Source: an uncultured Blautia sp.
GTDB lineage: Bacteria; Bacillota; Clostridia; Lachnospirales; Lachnospiraceae
Assembly (NCBI GenBank): GCA_900540785.1
Contig: UQHF01000018.1
Location: forward strand, 1-64,000
DNA length: 64,000 nt
Direction: 5' to 3'
Shown here: piece after piece, positions 15,963-24,593 of the stretch
Layout of the letters: each line of letters opens with the position of its first letter
Position numbering within the stretch: the first letter of the stretch is position 1
Made by a program: the position numbers and the translations under genes
Notes under the pieces: generated by a model
Databases searched by the model: none
Told to the model about the DNA's origin: nothing
What the model saw: the letters and a program-made list of their open reading frames with translations, nothing else

Positions 15963-15969
15963 GTATTTT

Positions 15970-15986
15970 TCATACCAAAAGAATGT
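15970..15986. promoter_or_regulatory. TetR operator site upstream of the tetR -35
   Basis: TCATACCAAAAGAATGT matches the 15158 site at 16 of 17 positions. It lies eight bases upstream of the tetR -35 box. Confidence 0.7.
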
Positions 15987-16000
15987 ATTCAAACAAAGAA

Positions 16001-16028
16001 TTCCGCCAACTGAAACCAGTTGGCGGAA
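16001..16028 (-). terminator. Terminator after glyS
   Basis: TTCCGCCAACTG (16001-16012) pairs perfectly with CAGTTGGCGGAA (16017-16028), with a 4-nt loop. On the minus strand it is followed by TTCTTTGTTT. It lies 33 bp past the glyS stop. Confidence 0.85.
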
Positions 16029-16060
16029 CATAACTTTTTCTTTTTCGTTTTAACAGAAAA

Positions 16061-17455
16061 TCAGAATGTGAACTTATCAGCAAAGTATGCATCCAGTTCT
16101 TCAATTTTTACTCTTACCTGCTCCATTGTATCACGGTCACGCACGGTAACAGCTCCGTCTGTCTCGGAGTCGAAGTCGTATGTGACACAGAAAGGAGTAC
16201 CGATCTCGTCCTGTCTTCTGTAACGTTTTCCAATATTTCCACGGTCATCGTACTCGCAGTTATACTTCTTGGAAAGCTGCTGATAAACCTTCTCAGCGCC
16301 CTCATTCAGTTTCTTGGAAAGAGGAAGTACGCCGATTTTAACAGGCGCAAGTACAGGATGGAAACGAAGCACCGTACGCACATCGTTTTTCTCTGCATCA
16401 AGAACTTCTTCGTCGTATGCGCTGCAAAGGAAAGCAAGTACCATACGATCTGCACCGAGAGACGGCTCAATTACATATGGAACGTATTTTTCTTTCTTTT
16501 CATCATCAAAATATGTGAGATCCTGTCCGGATACATTCTGATGCTGCGTCAGGTCATAATCGGTTCTGTCTGCGATTCCCCAGAGTTCGCCCCAGCCAAA
16601 CGGGAATAAGAACTCTACGTCTGTCGTTGCCTTACTGTAGAAACACAGCTCTTCCGGAGAATGATCACGGTAACGGATCTCTCCTTCTTTTAAGCCAAGA
16701 GAGCTTAACCAGTCAAGGCAGAACTGTTTCCAGTATGCAAACCAGTCAAGGTCTGTTCCCGGCTCGCAGAAAAATTCAAGCTCCATCTGCTCGAACTCAC
16801 GTGTACGGAACGTAAAGTTTCCAGGTGTGATCTCGTTACGGAAGGATTTTCCGATCTGTCCGATTCCGAACGGGATCTTCTTACGAGAAGTTCTCTGTAC
16901 GTTTTTAAAGTTTACAAAAATACCCTGTGCTGTTTCCGGTCTTAAATATACCGTATTTTTCGCATCTTCTGTTACACCCTGGAATGTTTTGAACATCAGG
17001 TTAAACTGACGAATATCTGTAAAATTGTGCTTGCCGCAGGTAGGGCATGGAATTTCATGCTCTCTGATAAAATCTGCCATCTGCTCCTGAGACCAGGAAT
17101 CTACGCTGCCCTCAATGGCAATGTCATGTTCTGCACAGAAATCTTCAATCAGCTTGTCTGCACGGAAACGCTCATGACATTCGCGGCAGTCCATAAGCGG
17201 ATCGGAAAATCCGCCAAGGTGTCCAGATGCCACCCATGTCTGAGGATTCATTAAAATAGCACAATCCACACCTACATTGTAAGGGGATTCCTGAATAAAT
17301 TTCTGCCACCATGCGCGTTTTACGTTATTTTTCAGTTCTACACCAAGATTTCCGTAGTCCCATGTATTTGCCAGACCTCCGTAAATTTCAGAGCCCGGAT
17401 ACACAAAGCCTCTCGCTTTTGCCAGAGCTACGATTTTCTCCATTGTTTTTTCCAT
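16061..17455 (-). CDS. glyS: Glycyl-tRNA synthetase (homodimeric type)
   Basis: This class II synthetase charges tRNA-Gly. At 464 residues it has the length of the alpha2-type enzyme (GlyQS). Motif 2 is seen in FRNEITPGNFTFRTREF (about 207-223), the zinc-like cysteines CREC and CPTC are in the insertion at about 88-140, and the anticodon-binding domain covers the last 110 residues (VLPLSKKLNEGAEKVYQ onward). AGGAG precedes the ATG by seven bases. It has its own promoter and a very short leader, too short for a T-box. Confidence 0.97.
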   Translation of the reverse strand: MEKTMEKIVALAKARGFVYPGSEIYGGLANTWDYGNLGVELKNNVKRAWWQKFIQESPYNVGVDCAILMNPQTWVASGHLGGFSDPLMDCRECHERFRADKLIEDFCAEHDIAIEGSVDSWSQEQMADFIREHEIPCPTCGKHNFTDIRQFNLMFKTFQGVTEDAKNTVYLRPETAQGIFVNFKNVQRTSRKKIPFGIGQIGKSFRNEITPGNFTFRTREFEQMELEFFCEPGTDLDWFAYWKQFCLDWLSSLGLKEGEIRYRDHSPEELCFYSKATTDVEFLFPFGWGELWGIADRTDYDLTQHQNVSGQDLTYFDDEKKEKYVPYVIEPSLGADRMVLAFLCSAYDEEVLDAEKNDVRTVLRFHPVLAPVKIGVLPLSKKLNEGAEKVYQQLSKKYNCEYDDRGNIGKRYRRQDEIGTPFCVTYDFDSETDGAVTVRDRDTMEQVRVKIEELDAYFADKFTF

Positions 17456-17487
17456 GTCATCTCTCCTAAATTTTTTTCAATGCCTAT

Positions 17488-17516
17488 ATTATACTAGCAT
17501 CTTTCTTCTTTTTCAA
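17488..17516 (-). promoter_or_regulatory. glyS promoter
   Basis: Minus-strand TTGAAA (17511-17516), 17-bp spacer, TATAAT (17488-17493). It lies between the recO stop and the glyS start and leaves a leader of only about 25 nt. Confidence 0.85.
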
Positions 17517-17525
17517 TACCGCTTT

Positions 17526-18278
17526 TCAACACATCATCTCCAAAATGTCCAGACTTTTAAATTTTTTATCTGTATTCTGATAAACATACCGGTGAATGTG
17601 ATGTTCCAGCTCACCCAGCACCTCATCTGTCACAGTGAAAGTGTAAAGTTTTCCCATAGGCGCGCTCACTATATAGATCATGGCATAACGGGCAGCCGGG
17701 GAAAGACGCCTGGAATCAGAAACCTTTCCAAGACATTCTTTTCCGATGATACCGTGGGCTTCCTGGGAAAAAAACAGCTCTTCTTTTTCCGAAAGTTCTC
17801 TCCCGCAGACTGCACAGTTTAAAAGCTCCGGCATCAGTCCCTGTACTGCCATCGTGCGAAGCTCATATATACAGCGCACAAGACGGTTGGTTATATTTTT
17901 ATTTAAAAGAGCTTTTACCGTCACATAGAGAAGATTCATCATCTCCCTCTCGTCTGTGCCTTCATGCCCGAAATAATCTGCAAGCTCCAGGAAATAATAG
18001 CCGTAATAAATCCCCGGCTGCTCTCCGGCGAGCTCCACGAAATGGTGGGTCACGCTCACCTGATTTAAATTAAAGCTGCTCCTCCCCTCAAAAAGAGTAA
18101 AGTTTCCAAATACAAAGGGATTGGCAGCCGCCATAAAAGGGCTGTTCTGTCTTCGCGCACCTTTTGCAAAGGCGGCAATTTTCCCTCTCTCTCTTGTAAG
18201 AAGAACAATGCGCTTATCGTAATCCCCAACAGGCATGGCAGAAAGCACCACTCCCTGTACGGTAATCAGATCACTCAT
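17526..18278 (-). CDS. recO: DNA repair protein RecO
   Basis: RecO loads RecA with RecR on SSB-coated single-stranded DNA in the RecFOR pathway. The 250-residue protein has the N-terminal OB fold (ITVQGVVLSAMPVGDYDKRI at the start; KGARRQNSPF near 40-50) and a helical C-terminal half with a partial zinc-type motif CAVC and a further Cys about 24 residues later. It starts two bases after era, a conserved neighbour. Confidence 0.95.
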   Translation of the reverse strand: MSDLITVQGVVLSAMPVGDYDKRIVLLTRERGKIAAFAKGARRQNSPFMAAANPFVFGNFTLFEGRSSFNLNQVSVTHHFVELAGEQPGIYYGYYFLELADYFGHEGTDEREMMNLLYVTVKALLNKNITNRLVRCIYELRTMAVQGLMPELLNCAVCGRELSEKEELFFSQEAHGIIGKECLGKVSDSRRLSPAARYAMIYIVSAPMGKLYTFTVTDEVLGELEHHIHRYVYQNTDKKFKSLDILEMMC

Positions 18279-18280
18279 AC

Positions 18281-19189
18281 TCAGATTTCCTTTTTGTCAT
18301 ACCCGAAATTCTTAATCAGAAAATCACTGTCACGCCAGTCTTTTTTTACTTTAACCCAGAGCTTTAAGTTAACTTTGGATTCCAGCATACGCTCCAGCTC
18401 AAACCTTGCATTGCTGCCGATTTTTTTCAGCATTGCCCCCTGTTTTCCGATAATAATTCCCTTATGAGAGTCTTTTTCACAGATAATGGTCGCGTCAATA
18501 TCGATCAGCTTCCCTTTTCCGGGACGACTCTTCATGCGGTCTACTGCAACTGCGATTCCATGAGGAATTTCCGCATCCAGAGCGTGAAGCGCCTTCTCTC
18601 TTATGATTTCCGCCACAATCTGTCTCTGCGGCTGATCTGTGATCGTATCCTCATCATAGAACATCGGTCCATACGGAAGATACTTAAAAATACAGTTTAT
18701 AATATCGTCTGTATTCTGCCCGCGAAGTGCAGAGCAGGGAATAATCTCTGCAAAATCGCAGATTTTCCGGTAAGTATCAATAGCAGGAAGAATTTCTTCT
18801 CTTGATACCGTATCAATTTTGTTGATGATCAAAATCACAGGAACACCGATCCCCTGAAGCTGCTCTGCAATATGACGCTCGCCTGCACCGATAAAAGTAG
18901 TCGGCTCTACAAGCCACATAATCGCATCCACCTCTTTTAAGGTACGCTCTGCAACCTGTACCATATACTCTCCAAGCTTGTTTTTTGCCTTGTGGATTCC
19001 CGGTGTATCCAGGAACACGATCTGCCCTGTCTCATCTGTATATACCGTCTGGATCCTGTTTCTTGTTGTCTGCGGCTTTTTGGAGGTAATGGCGATCTTC
19101 TGTCCGATCAGATGATTCATTAAGGTGGATTTTCCTACATTGGGACGTCCGATAATTGCCACAAAGCCGGATTTAAAATTTTCGTTCAT
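18281..19189 (-). CDS. era: GTPase Era
   Basis: Era binds the 3' end of 16S rRNA and supports 30S maturation. The G domain shows GRPNVGKST (about 13-21), DTPGIHK (about 60-66) and NKID (about 122-125); a type II KH domain occupies roughly 200-300. The frame extends to 19204, but the ATG at 19189 (MNENFKSGFVAI) has AAAGGAAA at the right distance and fits homologues, giving 302 residues. Confidence 0.97.
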   Translation of the reverse strand: MNENFKSGFVAIIGRPNVGKSTLMNHLIGQKIAITSKKPQTTRNRIQTVYTDETGQIVFLDTPGIHKAKNKLGEYMVQVAERTLKEVDAIMWLVEPTTFIGAGERHIAEQLQGIGVPVILIINKIDTVSREEILPAIDTYRKICDFAEIIPCSALRGQNTDDIINCIFKYLPYGPMFYDEDTITDQPQRQIVAEIIREKALHALDAEIPHGIAVAVDRMKSRPGKGKLIDIDATIICEKDSHKGIIIGKQGAMLKKIGSNARFELERMLESKVNLKLWVKVKKDWRDSDFLIKNFGYDKKEI

Positions 19190-19230
19190 TGATTTTCCTT
19201 TCATTTACGACTGCAGAAACAGCCGTTTTC

Positions 19231-22155
19231 TCAACAGGTAATTAAATTTTTCACTTCTTTAAATATTTCTTTTGCCTCTTCTATTTTGCTCTCGCTTCCC
19301 ACAACACAAATCTGCTCGTCTTCAAGAACCGCCTCAACAAGAGGCGCCAGATTGTGCATATCTTCCACTGTGGCATTTAAGATTTCATCTCTTTCTTTCT
19401 GGAGCATTTCTTCTGTCACATCACAGAAATACGCTGTTTTGGAAAGATTTCCCTGCATCTGAGGCGTTCTTGGGACATCCTTTCCACTGATGGTTCCGAT
19501 AATATATTTTGTCATCTCTCTTTCATCAGCCTGGAAGGTACGGATATAATCCGGAATGCCTTTAAACACATCAAGGGTGCGTCCAAGATGCGGATCGCGG
19601 TAAGAAACAAAATAACTCTCTCCATTTCTCTTAAATCCGCTCATGCAGCCGTATGCTCCGCCTTTTACACGAAGATTCATCCAGAGATAATCATAGCTTA
19701 ACGCCACTTTTAAAATATCAAGAGCGCCTGTATAGGCAAGTCCTTTTTTGCGGAAATTTCCTGTCTGTGCCACATACTGTACCTGTCCGGAGGTTTTTAA
19801 TCCCTCATTTTTCTTCTCGCAGATGATCGCCTCTCCAAATACTTCTGCTGGCTCTGTACAGAGATGTTTCTTTAAATCTTTACAGAGAGCTTCTACGTTT
19901 TCCAGAGACTCTCTTTCTCCTGTGTAGCTTACATGGAAATATTCCGGACGGAGAATCCGTTTCATAAGCTTTTTAAGTGAAGAAACAATCTCTTCTTTTC
20001 TCTCCTCAAAGTCTTTTTCCAGTTTTTCAATAAAATGATAATAGCCGACACCTGCCATCTCGTCCTGGAAAGCAGCCATAGGAGAAGCATAGGAAGCGCC
20101 CCTGAGCACGGCTGTGGAATGTCCTGCGCTTGCAAGATTTGCCTGTGCCCTTGATTTTACCTGTGCCACAATTTCATAGAGTCGTCCGGTATCCTCGAGC
20201 TTTGAGGTTTCCAGGATCTCGCGGATCATGGCGAAAAGGAAATCCATCTTCGGGTACAGCGCCTTGCCGCGGACAGAGAACATAGCGCGGAAACCATCCT
20301 TCGCATTTTCGTTGTCAAAAACTTCCACACCGCTGTAAATGCCGCCTGTGTTTGCATTGATTTCATTAAACAGCTCTCCGTAGGTATAGTGTTCTGTATC
20401 TACATATCCGAGAACAGATTTTAAAAGTCCCAGATAATGAGTTTCTTCTCTTGTAAGCGTTCCAAACTCAAAAAGAAGATCAAGATAACCGATTCCATTT
20501 GTGCATACATCATGATATAAGAAGAGGCTTCCGTCCAGGTCAAGCTCTTCATTTGTAAGATGTGCCGCTTCTTTTTTGATGTCCTCTCTTTTTAACATAG
20601 GAATGCAGGAAAGCGCCTCCGGCTCTTCCTCCTCTTCCTGGTACGCTTCCAGAGCTTTTGTTTTCTCCACCATGTTCTGAAGCTCTTCCGGAGAAAGACT
20701 CTTTCTGTACGCTTCCAGTTTTTCTGCCAGAGCTTTCTCTCTCTCTGCCTGAAGACCTTTTTCCGGCACAAGAGTGAGAACAGAGCCGTGCGGATTCTCA
20801 AGAAGGTATTTCCGGATCAGTTCTTCAAAATATCCCTCATGGACCGCTTTTTTCAAAGCCTCAAATACAGAGAGCTGCTGCACCTGGGCAAACGGCTTTT
20901 CATCGTCATAGAGCCAGTCTCCGAGAATATCAAGACTGTACATCAGACCCTTTGGATAAGAAGAAAAGTCTGCCTCTCTGTATCGGAATTCCATGTAATT
21001 GATTCCTGCTTCCACTGCCTTTTTGTCAATTCCGTTTTTCACAATATCTGTCAGCACATTTCGGATCACAGAAACAAATTCTTCTTTTTTATCTGCATTT
21101 GCGCCTTTTGCAACCACCGTAAAATAAGGCTGTAAAATCCCGTCGTCAAAAGAACCGTAAATATCTTTTCCGATCTTCGCATCGAGAAGGGCTTTTTTAA
21201 GAGGCGCGCCCGGAGCACTTAAAAGTGCGTAATCCAGAACCTCAAATGCCATACATTTCAGGTTGTCCGTGGCTGTACCTGCCACCATATTGTAGGAGAG
21301 ATACGTGTTGTCCTCCTCGCCCTCCTGCTCAGATACAGGATAAGGAATGGTAATGTCCTTACAGGAGGAAAAAGCTTTCTGCTCCGGAATTACGGAATCT
21401 ACAGAGAGTGCGTCAAAAGCAGAAAGGTAATGTCTGTCAATAAAGTCCAGCTTTTCCTCCATATCCATATTTCCATAAAGATAAATAAAGCTGTTTGACG
21501 GGTGGTAATATTTTCTGTGGAAATCAAGAAATCCCTCATATGTCAGCTCCGGAACATTCTCCGGATTTCCGCCGGACTCACAGCCATATGGCGTATCCGG
21601 GAAAAGAGAATTCATAATCTCTCTTTCCAGCACCTCGTCCGGTGAGGAAAATGCGCCTTTCATTTCATTATATACCACACCGTTATATTTCAGAGGTCCT
21701 TCCGGTTTTTCCAGCTGGTAGCTCCAGCCTTCCTGGCGGAAAATCTCCTCTTTTTTATAAATATTCGGATAAAAAACAGCATCCAGATATACATGCATCA
21801 GATTCTGAAAATCCTGGTCATTGCAGCTTGCCACAGGATAACAGGTTTTATCCGGATATGTCATAGCATTTAAAAACGTATTAAGAGAGCCTTTTACAAG
21901 CTCCACAAAAGGATCTTTTAAAGGAAATTCCCTGGAACCACAGAGAACGCTGTGCTCCAGAATGTGCGCCACGCCTGTGCTGTCTTTAGGCGGTGTGCGA
22001 AATGCAATATTGAATACTTTATTTTCGTCCTCATTTTCGATCAGAAGAATTCTCGCCCCTGTTTTTCTGTGGCGGAGAAACGTTCCTTTTGAATGAATAT
22101 CTGCAAGATTTTCTTCTTTTACCACTTCGTATGCTGTAAGATTTTCTGTTTTCAT
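19231..22155 (-). CDS. M16C-family (presequence protease-like) zinc peptidase
   Basis: This 974-residue protein belongs to the insulinase/pitrilysin superfamily, subfamily M16C. The inverted zinc motif HxxEH is visible as HILEHSVLCG near residue 64, followed by NTFLNAMTYPDKTCYP typical of the PreP group; the conserved middle and C-terminal halves make the two-part clamshell. It probably degrades short peptides in the cytoplasm, as no signal peptide is present. AAGGAGAAGCC precedes the ATG. It is upstream of era on the same strand with 41 bp between, and no promoter is evident in that gap. Confidence 0.92.
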   Translation of the reverse strand: MKTENLTAYEVVKEENLADIHSKGTFLRHRKTGARILLIENEDENKVFNIAFRTPPKDSTGVAHILEHSVLCGSREFPLKDPFVELVKGSLNTFLNAMTYPDKTCYPVASCNDQDFQNLMHVYLDAVFYPNIYKKEEIFRQEGWSYQLEKPEGPLKYNGVVYNEMKGAFSSPDEVLEREIMNSLFPDTPYGCESGGNPENVPELTYEGFLDFHRKYYHPSNSFIYLYGNMDMEEKLDFIDRHYLSAFDALSVDSVIPEQKAFSSCKDITIPYPVSEQEGEEDNTYLSYNMVAGTATDNLKCMAFEVLDYALLSAPGAPLKKALLDAKIGKDIYGSFDDGILQPYFTVVAKGANADKKEEFVSVIRNVLTDIVKNGIDKKAVEAGINYMEFRYREADFSSYPKGLMYSLDILGDWLYDDEKPFAQVQQLSVFEALKKAVHEGYFEELIRKYLLENPHGSVLTLVPEKGLQAEREKALAEKLEAYRKSLSPEELQNMVEKTKALEAYQEEEEEPEALSCIPMLKREDIKKEAAHLTNEELDLDGSLFLYHDVCTNGIGYLDLLFEFGTLTREETHYLGLLKSVLGYVDTEHYTYGELFNEINANTGGIYSGVEVFDNENAKDGFRAMFSVRGKALYPKMDFLFAMIREILETSKLEDTGRLYEIVAQVKSRAQANLASAGHSTAVLRGASYASPMAAFQDEMAGVGYYHFIEKLEKDFEERKEEIVSSLKKLMKRILRPEYFHVSYTGERESLENVEALCKDLKKHLCTEPAEVFGEAIICEKKNEGLKTSGQVQYVAQTGNFRKKGLAYTGALDILKVALSYDYLWMNLRVKGGAYGCMSGFKRNGESYFVSYRDPHLGRTLDVFKGIPDYIRTFQADEREMTKYIIGTISGKDVPRTPQMQGNLSKTAYFCDVTEEMLQKERDEILNATVEDMHNLAPLVEAVLEDEQICVVGSESKIEEAKEIFKEVKNLITC

Positions 22156-22197
22156 GGCTTCTCCTTATGATTTCTGTTTTCGTCTTTTATTCTTGAA

Positions 22198-22223
22198 CGC
22201 CCCGCCGGAATTCCGGCAGGGCG
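22198..22223. other. GC-rich palindromic hairpin
   Basis: CGCCCCGCCGGAA (22198-22210) and TTCCGGCAGGGCG (22211-22223) pair at 12 of 13 positions around a central GGAATTCC. Neither strand has a T-run after it, so it is terminator-like but not canonical. It lies in the 89-bp gap between the DUF6553-like gene and the M16C peptidase. Confidence 0.6.
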
Positions 22224-22244
22224 GTTTGATACCATATCACATTT

Positions 22245-22829
22245 TTATTCCAGTCCGCCTTCTCCCGGAAAATGAAGCTCATACATTTCTTTTGCAGCCT
22301 TCACGACCAGCTCCAGCTCCTTTTCCATTCCAAGAGAAGCAGGAAGAACAATGGCAGTCTCATACATATCCTTCTGAAGCTTTGCTTTTGCCTTGTCATC
22401 ACTCATACTCATAATGCCGCAGAGCATACTTGTATAAGATTTATCGGACTCGCAGAGCTCCATGTATGTTTTTACAAGATGGCAGCACTCTCTGTACAAC
22501 AGCTCTCTCTCCCGCTCTCCTCCGTTTGCAAATTCCTGGAACTGAAGCTTTTTGAGCTGTTTTTCTATATCTTTTCTTGCGCCTCTTGCACCGAAAAATT
22601 TATTTCCCGCATTTCTGTTAAATTCCAGGATCATCCACAGAGCCAGAAAACCGTCTGCTCTGGCGTCGCCGCCTGTCTCTGCCTTATCGTTATAGCGGAT
22701 CTCCCATATTTTTTTACGGATTTCATTATTCTCCGGTTCTTCTCCCTGGGCGATGGAAGTTTCCAGAAGCTGTTTTCTTTTCAGAGGGTCATGCTCCCTG
22801 TAGTATTGTGCGATTGTTGGTGTATCCAT
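22245..22829 (-). CDS. Uncharacterised protein, possibly DUF6553
   Basis: A 194-residue, largely helical and charged cytoplasmic protein with no signal peptide or membrane span. I believe it matches a family seen only in Lachnospiraceae relatives (DUF6553), but I cannot confirm it. No catalytic motif is evident. The start has GAGGAAG upstream. It lies 22 bp after glf and 89 bp before the M16C peptidase, so it may be cotranscribed with both. Confidence 0.6.
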   Translation of the reverse strand: MDTPTIAQYYREHDPLKRKQLLETSIAQGEEPENNEIRKKIWEIRYNDKAETGGDARADGFLALWMILEFNRNAGNKFFGARGARKDIEKQLKKLQFQEFANGGERERELLYRECCHLVKTYMELCESDKSYTSMLCGIMSMSDDKAKAKLQKDMYETAIVLPASLGMEKELELVVKAAKEMYELHFPGEGGLE

Positions 22830-22851
22830 ACTTCCTCAATCATTCCTCCTG

Positions 22852-23967
22852 TCACGGTTTCTCATAAGTAAGCTCAGTCTCTGCAAGAGAAAGCGCCTCT
22901 TCGATCACCTGATCCATATCCATATATCTGTACATACCGAGACGTCCGCCGAAGATCACGTTCTTTTCCTTCATAGCAAGACGCTCATACTGTGCAAAGA
23001 GATCGGTATTTTTCGGGTCATTTACCGGATAGTAAGGTTCCTCTCCTTTTTCCCATTTTGCAGGATATTCTCTTGTGATAACTGTCTTTGGCTGTGTTCC
23101 AAAATCAAAGTGCTTATGCTCAATAATTCTTGTATACGGCACTTCATAATCTGTATAATTGACAACTGCATTTCCCTGATAATTTGCCATATCAAGAGTT
23201 TCTGTCTCAAAGCGGAGAGAGCGGTATTCCAGCTCACCGTAGCAGTAATCGTAATACTGGTCGATCATACCGGTAAAGAGAACCTTGTCTGCCTGCGCGG
23301 AAAGTTCTTCTTTGTTATCGAAGAAGTCCGTATTTAAGCAAACCTGCACGCCTTCCAGAAGTTTCTTGATGATTCTTGTATAGCCGCCTTTTGGAATACC
23401 CTGATACGGGTCTTTAAAGTAATTGTTGTCATACGTGTAGCGAAGAGGAAGACGTTTGATGATAAATGCCGGAAGATCCTTACATTCTCTTCCCCACTGT
23501 TTTCTTGTGTAGCCCTCCACAAGCTTTTCGTATACGTCCTGTCCTACAAGGGCAAGCGCCTGCTCTTCCAGATTGCGTGGGTGTGTAATGTGCATTCTTG
23601 CAATCTGTTCCTGTACCTTTGCCTGTGCTTCCGCCGGAGTTTTTACTCCCCACAGCTGATGAAAGGTATTCATATTAAACGGCATATTGTAAAGCTCATC
23701 CTTATAAATGGCGATTGGGGAGTTAATAAAATGATTAAATTCCGTAAACTGATTAATATACTCCCATACGTGCTTTCTCGAGGTGTGGAAAATATGAGCG
23801 CCGTAGCGGTGTACCTGAATGCCCTCCACCTCTTCTGTATAAATATTTCCTCCGATATGGTCTCTTCTGTCGATCACGAGACAGGTTTTGCCGCAGCGGG
23901 TTGCCTCATGGGCAAATACTGCACCAAAAAGACCTGCGCCGACAATTAAATAATCGTATTTTTTCAT
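22852..23967 (-). CDS. glf: UDP-galactopyranose mutase
   Basis: Glf converts UDP-galactopyranose to UDP-galactofuranose, the donor for galactofuranose in surface glycans. The 371-residue flavoenzyme has the FAD-binding YLIVGAGLFGAVFAHEA at residues 5-21, RRDHIGGNIYTE (about 35-46), RYGAHIFHTS (about 54-63) and the C-terminal NVIFGGRLGMYRYMDMDQVI. The start has AAGGAGAAGG upstream. No other glycan genes are adjacent, so it stands apart from a polysaccharide cluster. Confidence 0.96.
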   Translation of the reverse strand: MKKYDYLIVGAGLFGAVFAHEATRCGKTCLVIDRRDHIGGNIYTEEVEGIQVHRYGAHIFHTSRKHVWEYINQFTEFNHFINSPIAIYKDELYNMPFNMNTFHQLWGVKTPAEAQAKVQEQIARMHITHPRNLEEQALALVGQDVYEKLVEGYTRKQWGRECKDLPAFIIKRLPLRYTYDNNYFKDPYQGIPKGGYTRIIKKLLEGVQVCLNTDFFDNKEELSAQADKVLFTGMIDQYYDYCYGELEYRSLRFETETLDMANYQGNAVVNYTDYEVPYTRIIEHKHFDFGTQPKTVITREYPAKWEKGEEPYYPVNDPKNTDLFAQYERLAMKEKNVIFGGRLGMYRYMDMDQVIEEALSLAETELTYEKP

Positions 23968-24017
23968 GAAACAGCACCTTCTCCTTTATTTTCAAATTGG
24001 TATTATCATAACATATT

Positions 24018-24593
24018 TTACCTGAAAATGATACCCCGAAGTTTTCTCCTTCGTTTTCTGCCCTTTCGAAGATATACATTTTTTATATACCAGATTACCG
24101 TATCTTCCCCGTAATCGTTTAAAATGCGGAGAAGCCCCTCCAGTTCTCTCTTTGTCTGAGGGTGGATAAACCAGAGGGAATCCTTTCCCTTTCTGTAATA
24201 TTCCAGAGGCTTTTCCTGTGTGTAGGCATCACCCATATACGTTCTGCATGCACTGATCCTGTCCATGATCATTTCCGCCACATATTTTCTTGGCATCTGC
24301 GCTCCCATGATCACATGCTCTCCGTCAAGAGAATAATCTACCCAGTGCTCAAAATGATGGCGGTTTCTTCCTTTATGATGAAGCCAGGACGTGGAAACGC
24401 CCGTCGCTTCTCTCTCCGCATTATTGGGGCTTCTGTCTCCCTGATAATATTTGCATCCCACAAGAAACTCTGCAGGGGAATACTTCGACATATCGTGAAG
24501 CAGTCCCTGTTTGTAAAGTCCCACGCGAAAGCAGTATTTCATAACCATCAGTTTATGCTTTGTAATTGTTTTAAAATGACCCCAGGCCTTCAT
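24018..24593 (-). CDS. DUF5662-type protein with HD-like histidine motifs
   Basis: A 191-residue protein of the DUF5662 type, an uncharacterised family. LLHDMSKYSPAEF (about 31-43) resembles the HD-domain start, and SWLHHKGRNRHHFEHW (about 69-84) adds a histidine cluster that could bind metal. The C-terminus is very basic (RKGRKRRRKLRG). The start overlaps the upstream GlgX-like gene by four bases (ATGA), so they are cotranscribed. Function unknown. Confidence 0.65.
   Translation of the reverse strand: MKAWGHFKTITKHKLMVMKYCFRVGLYKQGLLHDMSKYSPAEFLVGCKYYQGDRSPNNAEREATGVSTSWLHHKGRNRHHFEHWVDYSLDGEHVIMGAQMPRKYVAEMIMDRISACRTYMGDAYTQEKPLEYYRKGKDSLWFIHPQTKRELEGLLRILNDYGEDTVIWYIKNVYLRKGRKRRRKLRGIIFR

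Noticed and set aside
17456..17525. T-box riboswitch before glyS
   Set aside because: The leader after the promoter is only about 25 nt, too short for a T-box.
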